Assembly (NCBI RefSeq): GCF_022410465.1
Contig: NZ_JAJSON010000007.1
Location: forward strand, 62,001 to 126,000
DNA length: 64,000 bases
Origin: Christiangramia crocea
Lineage (GTDB): Bacteria; Bacteroidota; Bacteroidia; Flavobacteriales; Flavobacteriaceae
Direction: 5' to 3'
In this document: positions 61,738-64,000 of the stretch, one piece after another
How the letters are laid out: every line of letters starts with the position of its first letter
How positions within the stretch are numbered: position 1 is the stretch's first letter
Notes under the pieces: model-generated
Database searches by the model: none
Told to the model about the DNA's origin: nothing
Seen by the model: the letters and a program-made list of their open reading frames with translations, nothing else
Made by a program: the position numbers and the translations under genes

Positions 61738-62144
61738 AGTAATTTCTTAATCATAAAGATTCTTTGCTCTCTGTCTTCTACAGAAGAAAATCCCCGTTGA
61801 TGGTAAAATTTCAATGCCTTTTCATTGTTTTTGATTACCTCCAGACCGAGTTCCCTGAAATCATTATTTTTAAGGTATGCTATAGAACTGTCTAAAAGGA
61901 TTTTCCCCAATCCTCTATCCCTGTATGACTTTTTTACACCAATGAAAGAGATAAAACCTTTTTTACGCTTCTTATCGTTGCCATAAAATGCTATGCACCC
62001 AACTAAGTCCTCATGAGAATACTGTAAAATGACTTCAGCATTTCCCAAGAGTCTGTTCACATATTTTTCAATACTTTCCTCAATTAATTCACCGTTGAAC
62101 TCCAAATTTATTTCTGTGATCAATTTGATTAGATCTTCTTTCAT
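61734..62144 (-). CDS. GNAT-family acetyltransferase
   Basis: Small single-domain GNAT protein (136 aa) with SYRDRGLGKILLDSSIAYL as the acetyl-CoA loop and NEKALKFYHQRGF near the C-terminus. In this place it most likely acylates an amino sugar made by the aminotransferase upstream. A general amino-acid or antibiotic acetyltransferase cannot be excluded. Confidence 0.85.
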   Translation of the reverse strand: MKEDLIKLITEINLEFNGELIEESIEKYVNRLLGNAEVILQYSHEDLVGCIAFYGNDKKRKKGFISFIGVKKSYRDRGLGKILLDSSIAYLKNNDFRELGLEVIKNNEKALKFYHQRGFSSVEDREQRIFMIKKLL

Positions 62145-62198
62145 TGTAACTTAATTTAAATCTTCATTACCTATTTTCTCATTGCATTAAACCCTTAT

Positions 62199-63401
62199 TC
62201 AGGAAAGATTTATTTTAATTAATTTATCCCGATTCTCCATTAAATGTTCAATTTGTTCGGTGGTATCAAAATTAAAAATCAATGTCCCAATAGCATAATT
62301 TGCTGAAGAAAATGGATAAATTCTATCCCCAATATCTACCCACAAATCCTTTTCTTTAAGGTATGGGTTTAGAGATGAATGAATTTCCATTCCAGCAAAT
62401 TCACCCTCATCCTTACTGTAAAGGATTAATTCGCACCAATTTCCTTTATAATTCACTTTTTCATTCATGGAAATCTGTTCTCCCATCGCTCCTTGAATCG
62501 CATAACGAATAAGGTTTAGCCCAGACGCATTTTTTACCATTTCCGATAATCGATTTCCTCCACCTCTGGGAGACACTTCCATTATGTATGGTAGTCCATT
62601 AAGTCCCACCCTTACCTCAATATTAAAAAGAGAAGTCCCCAAATTAAGAAGACTTATTAATCTTTGAAGTTCCCTTTCGAGATAGTCCTGGTCTTTAGTT
62701 TCCATACTTGATGGCCAGCTATAAGCAGAAGGAGTGTAAGGGTTTTCAGAATTAGCATTGAAATATTGATTTGAAAAGGTCACCACTTCTAAATTACCAT
62801 TAAGTGAAAAACCGTCAGAATCAGAAGCATAGTCTTTAACTTCAATAAACTCTTCAACAATAAAAGTATTTGAAACAGAATTGAGAATCGCTGATCTAAC
62901 AGCATATTCAAGTTCCTTCATACTAGTTACTTTCGAAACTCCTTTACTACCCGCCGAATCAACCGGCTTAACGATTAGTGGAAAATTAAATTTAGAGATA
63001 TTATCAACTGCGGCTGAATAAGTATGGAAAGTTTTTGCCAGTGGGACATTGAAACCATATTCTTTAAGAAAAGACCTGAAAAGACCTTTATTTTGAAGAA
63101 TCTCCACAGATTTTAATGGACAGCCCGGTAATCCCAGCTTTTCGGCAACATAAGCAGCCGTAAGTACTCCAGGGTCTACCGCAAACGACATTATCCCGTC
63201 TATTCCTAATTTCTGAGCCAATTTGAGTACAGCAATTCTGTCTGTAATACTAATATTATGGTACTCGTCAGAATATTGATGTGCTATATTTTCGGGTAGA
63301 TAATCGCAGGTAATTGTATAATAACCTAATTCTTTAGCTTCTTTAATTACAGGGAGTAAGTAACGAAGTCCTCCTAATAACAATAATTTCTTCATAATCA
63401 A
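62199..63401 (-). CDS. ATP-grasp ligase
   Basis: Protein of 400 aa (399 or 398 if a following ATG is used) of the ATP-grasp superfamily, carbamoyl-phosphate-synthase-like. The N-terminal preATP-grasp domain starts KKLLLLGGLRYLLPVIKEA; the ATP-grasp core has FPLIVKPVDSAGSKGVSKV and the metal-binding IMEVSPRGGGNRL. Such enzymes join a carboxylate to an amine through an acyl phosphate. Beside a sugar aminotransferase it may attach an amino or hydroxy acid to an amino sugar. It overlaps the aminotransferase stop by 4 nt. Confidence 0.87.
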   Translation of the reverse strand: MIMKKLLLLGGLRYLLPVIKEAKELGYYTITCDYLPENIAHQYSDEYHNISITDRIAVLKLAQKLGIDGIMSFAVDPGVLTAAYVAEKLGLPGCPLKSVEILQNKGLFRSFLKEYGFNVPLAKTFHTYSAAVDNISKFNFPLIVKPVDSAGSKGVSKVTSMKELEYAVRSAILNSVSNTFIVEEFIEVKDYASDSDGFSLNGNLEVVTFSNQYFNANSENPYTPSAYSWPSSMETKDQDYLERELQRLISLLNLGTSLFNIEVRVGLNGLPYIMEVSPRGGGNRLSEMVKNASGLNLIRYAIQGAMGEQISMNEKVNYKGNWCELILYSKDEGEFAGMEIHSSLNPYLKEKDLWVDIGDRIYPFSSANYAIGTLIFNFDTTEQIEHLMENRDKLIKINLS

Positions 63402-64000
63402 ATACAGTCTACGATCAATTTAAGGTCCGTATCTTTCAAACCTTTATACAAAGGCAGGCATAAAATTCTTGAAGAAATATCTTCTGATATTTCCATTTTA
63501 ATTTTTCCGGCAAAATCTACTGTATTCAAGGATGGATAGAAATATCTGCGTGGATATATATTTCGATCTTTTAACCTTTTAAGAGATCTAAGAAGAGCAT
63601 CTTCCGATTCCAGTATTACCGGATAATAACTATAATTCCATTCTGTTTTCTCCCGGATCTTTAGTCTCTGCATCCGGGAAAAGTCCAGGTTCCGGTCATA
63701 GAACTCCACTACATATCTTCTGGCTTCCATTATATCTTCCATATAGGGCAACACACTTAAACCCATCGCAGCCTGAAGTTCACTCATCTTGGCATTGATA
63801 CCAACCCCATAAAACTCTTCTGGACCCTTATGACCAAAATTATGACCATAAAATAATTCCTCGTGAAGCTTAGCATTTTGAGTAAAAAAAGCACCTCCTT
63901 CACCAGTATGAAAAATTTTGGTAGCATGGAAGCTACAGGTACTTAAATCTCCATAGTTAAAAATACTTTGACCATCATATTCAACTCCAAAACAGTGAGC
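63398..64000 (-). CDS. Sugar aminotransferase, DegT/FdtB-like (partial, cut by window edge)
   Basis: The frame stays open to the right edge, so only the C-terminal 200 residues are present. The visible start is AHCFGVEYDG, then SFHATKIFHTGEGGAFFT with the PLP Lys at visible residue 28, and GVGINAKMSELQAAMGL, typical of the VioA/FdtB/DesV group of nucleotide-sugar 3- or 4-aminotransferases. An internal ATG at 63787 is not the real start. With the ATP-grasp and GNAT genes downstream it likely builds an acylated amino sugar. Confidence 0.9.
   Translation of the reverse strand, partial: AHCFGVEYDGQSIFNYGDLSTCSFHATKIFHTGEGGAFFTQNAKLHEELFYGHNFGHKGPEEFYGVGINAKMSELQAAMGLSVLPYMEDIMEARRYVVEFYDRNLDFSRMQRLKIREKTEWNYSYYPVILESEDALLRSLKRLKDRNIYPRRYFYPSLNTVDFAGKIKMEISEDISSRILCLPLYKGLKDTDLKLIVDCI

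Overview
The window reads as chromosomal DNA of a marine-type flavobacterium (Bacteroidetes, Flavobacteriia), most like Gramella/Christiangramia. This is inferred from low GC, weak Shine-Dalgarno signals, TAnnTTTG-type promoter boxes, a proC-proB-proA operon, a fused thrA-thrB-thrC operon, an S10/M61/M3 peptidase set with Bacteroidetes-style lipoproteins, and a Wza/Wzc/Wzi/PHP-phosphatase capsule set. No tRNA, rRNA, CRISPR array, intact insertion sequence or prophage was seen.

Layout. 1-552: no gene, but structured DNA with inverted and tandem repeats and an intrinsic terminator. 553-6766: M3 peptidase lipoprotein, secreted amidohydrolase, an RluE-like pseudouridine synthase behind a palindromic dispersed repeat, and a periplasmic gamma-glutamyltranspeptidase. 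6828-13873 (minus): a light-signalling operon in the order CheB-CheR-PAS-histidine kinase fusion, bacteriophytochrome, response regulator, heme oxygenase; the last makes the biliverdin chromophore. 14491-17345: proline biosynthesis (proC, proB, proA). 17446-24680: M61 peptidase, Kef-type antiporter, UbiB-like kinase and S10 peptidase. 24684-29346 (minus): threonine operon, preceded by an Ile/Thr-rich 29-codon leader reading frame, a hairpin and a promoter, which together look like an attenuator. 29690-32296 (minus): AAA ATPase plus VWA protein pair. 32493-36956: membrane-anchored EEP phosphatase/nuclease, and a second two-component pair (multi-PAS sensor without an ATPase domain, single-domain receiver).

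37023-64000 is one large surface-polysaccharide locus, nearly all on the minus strand and running off the right edge. It holds a Wzi-like outer-membrane protein, a divergent PHP-type tyrosine phosphatase, Wzc kinase, Wza export lipoprotein, a PglF/E/D/C-like cassette for a diacetamido-sugar-initiated repeat unit, six more glycosyltransferases, two paralogous EpsG/Wzy-like membrane proteins, an AsnB-type amidotransferase, a polysaccharide deacetylase, two GNAT acyltransferases, a formyltransferase-like/beta-propeller fusion, an ATP-grasp ligase and a second sugar aminotransferase (partial). No Wzx flippase is visible, so it probably lies beyond the window.

The points most worth a second look are the threonine leader/attenuator, the phytochrome-CheBR operon, the kinase-less multi-PAS sensor, the formyltransferase/propeller fusion, the duplicated polymerase-like genes, and the structured non-coding element at the left edge.
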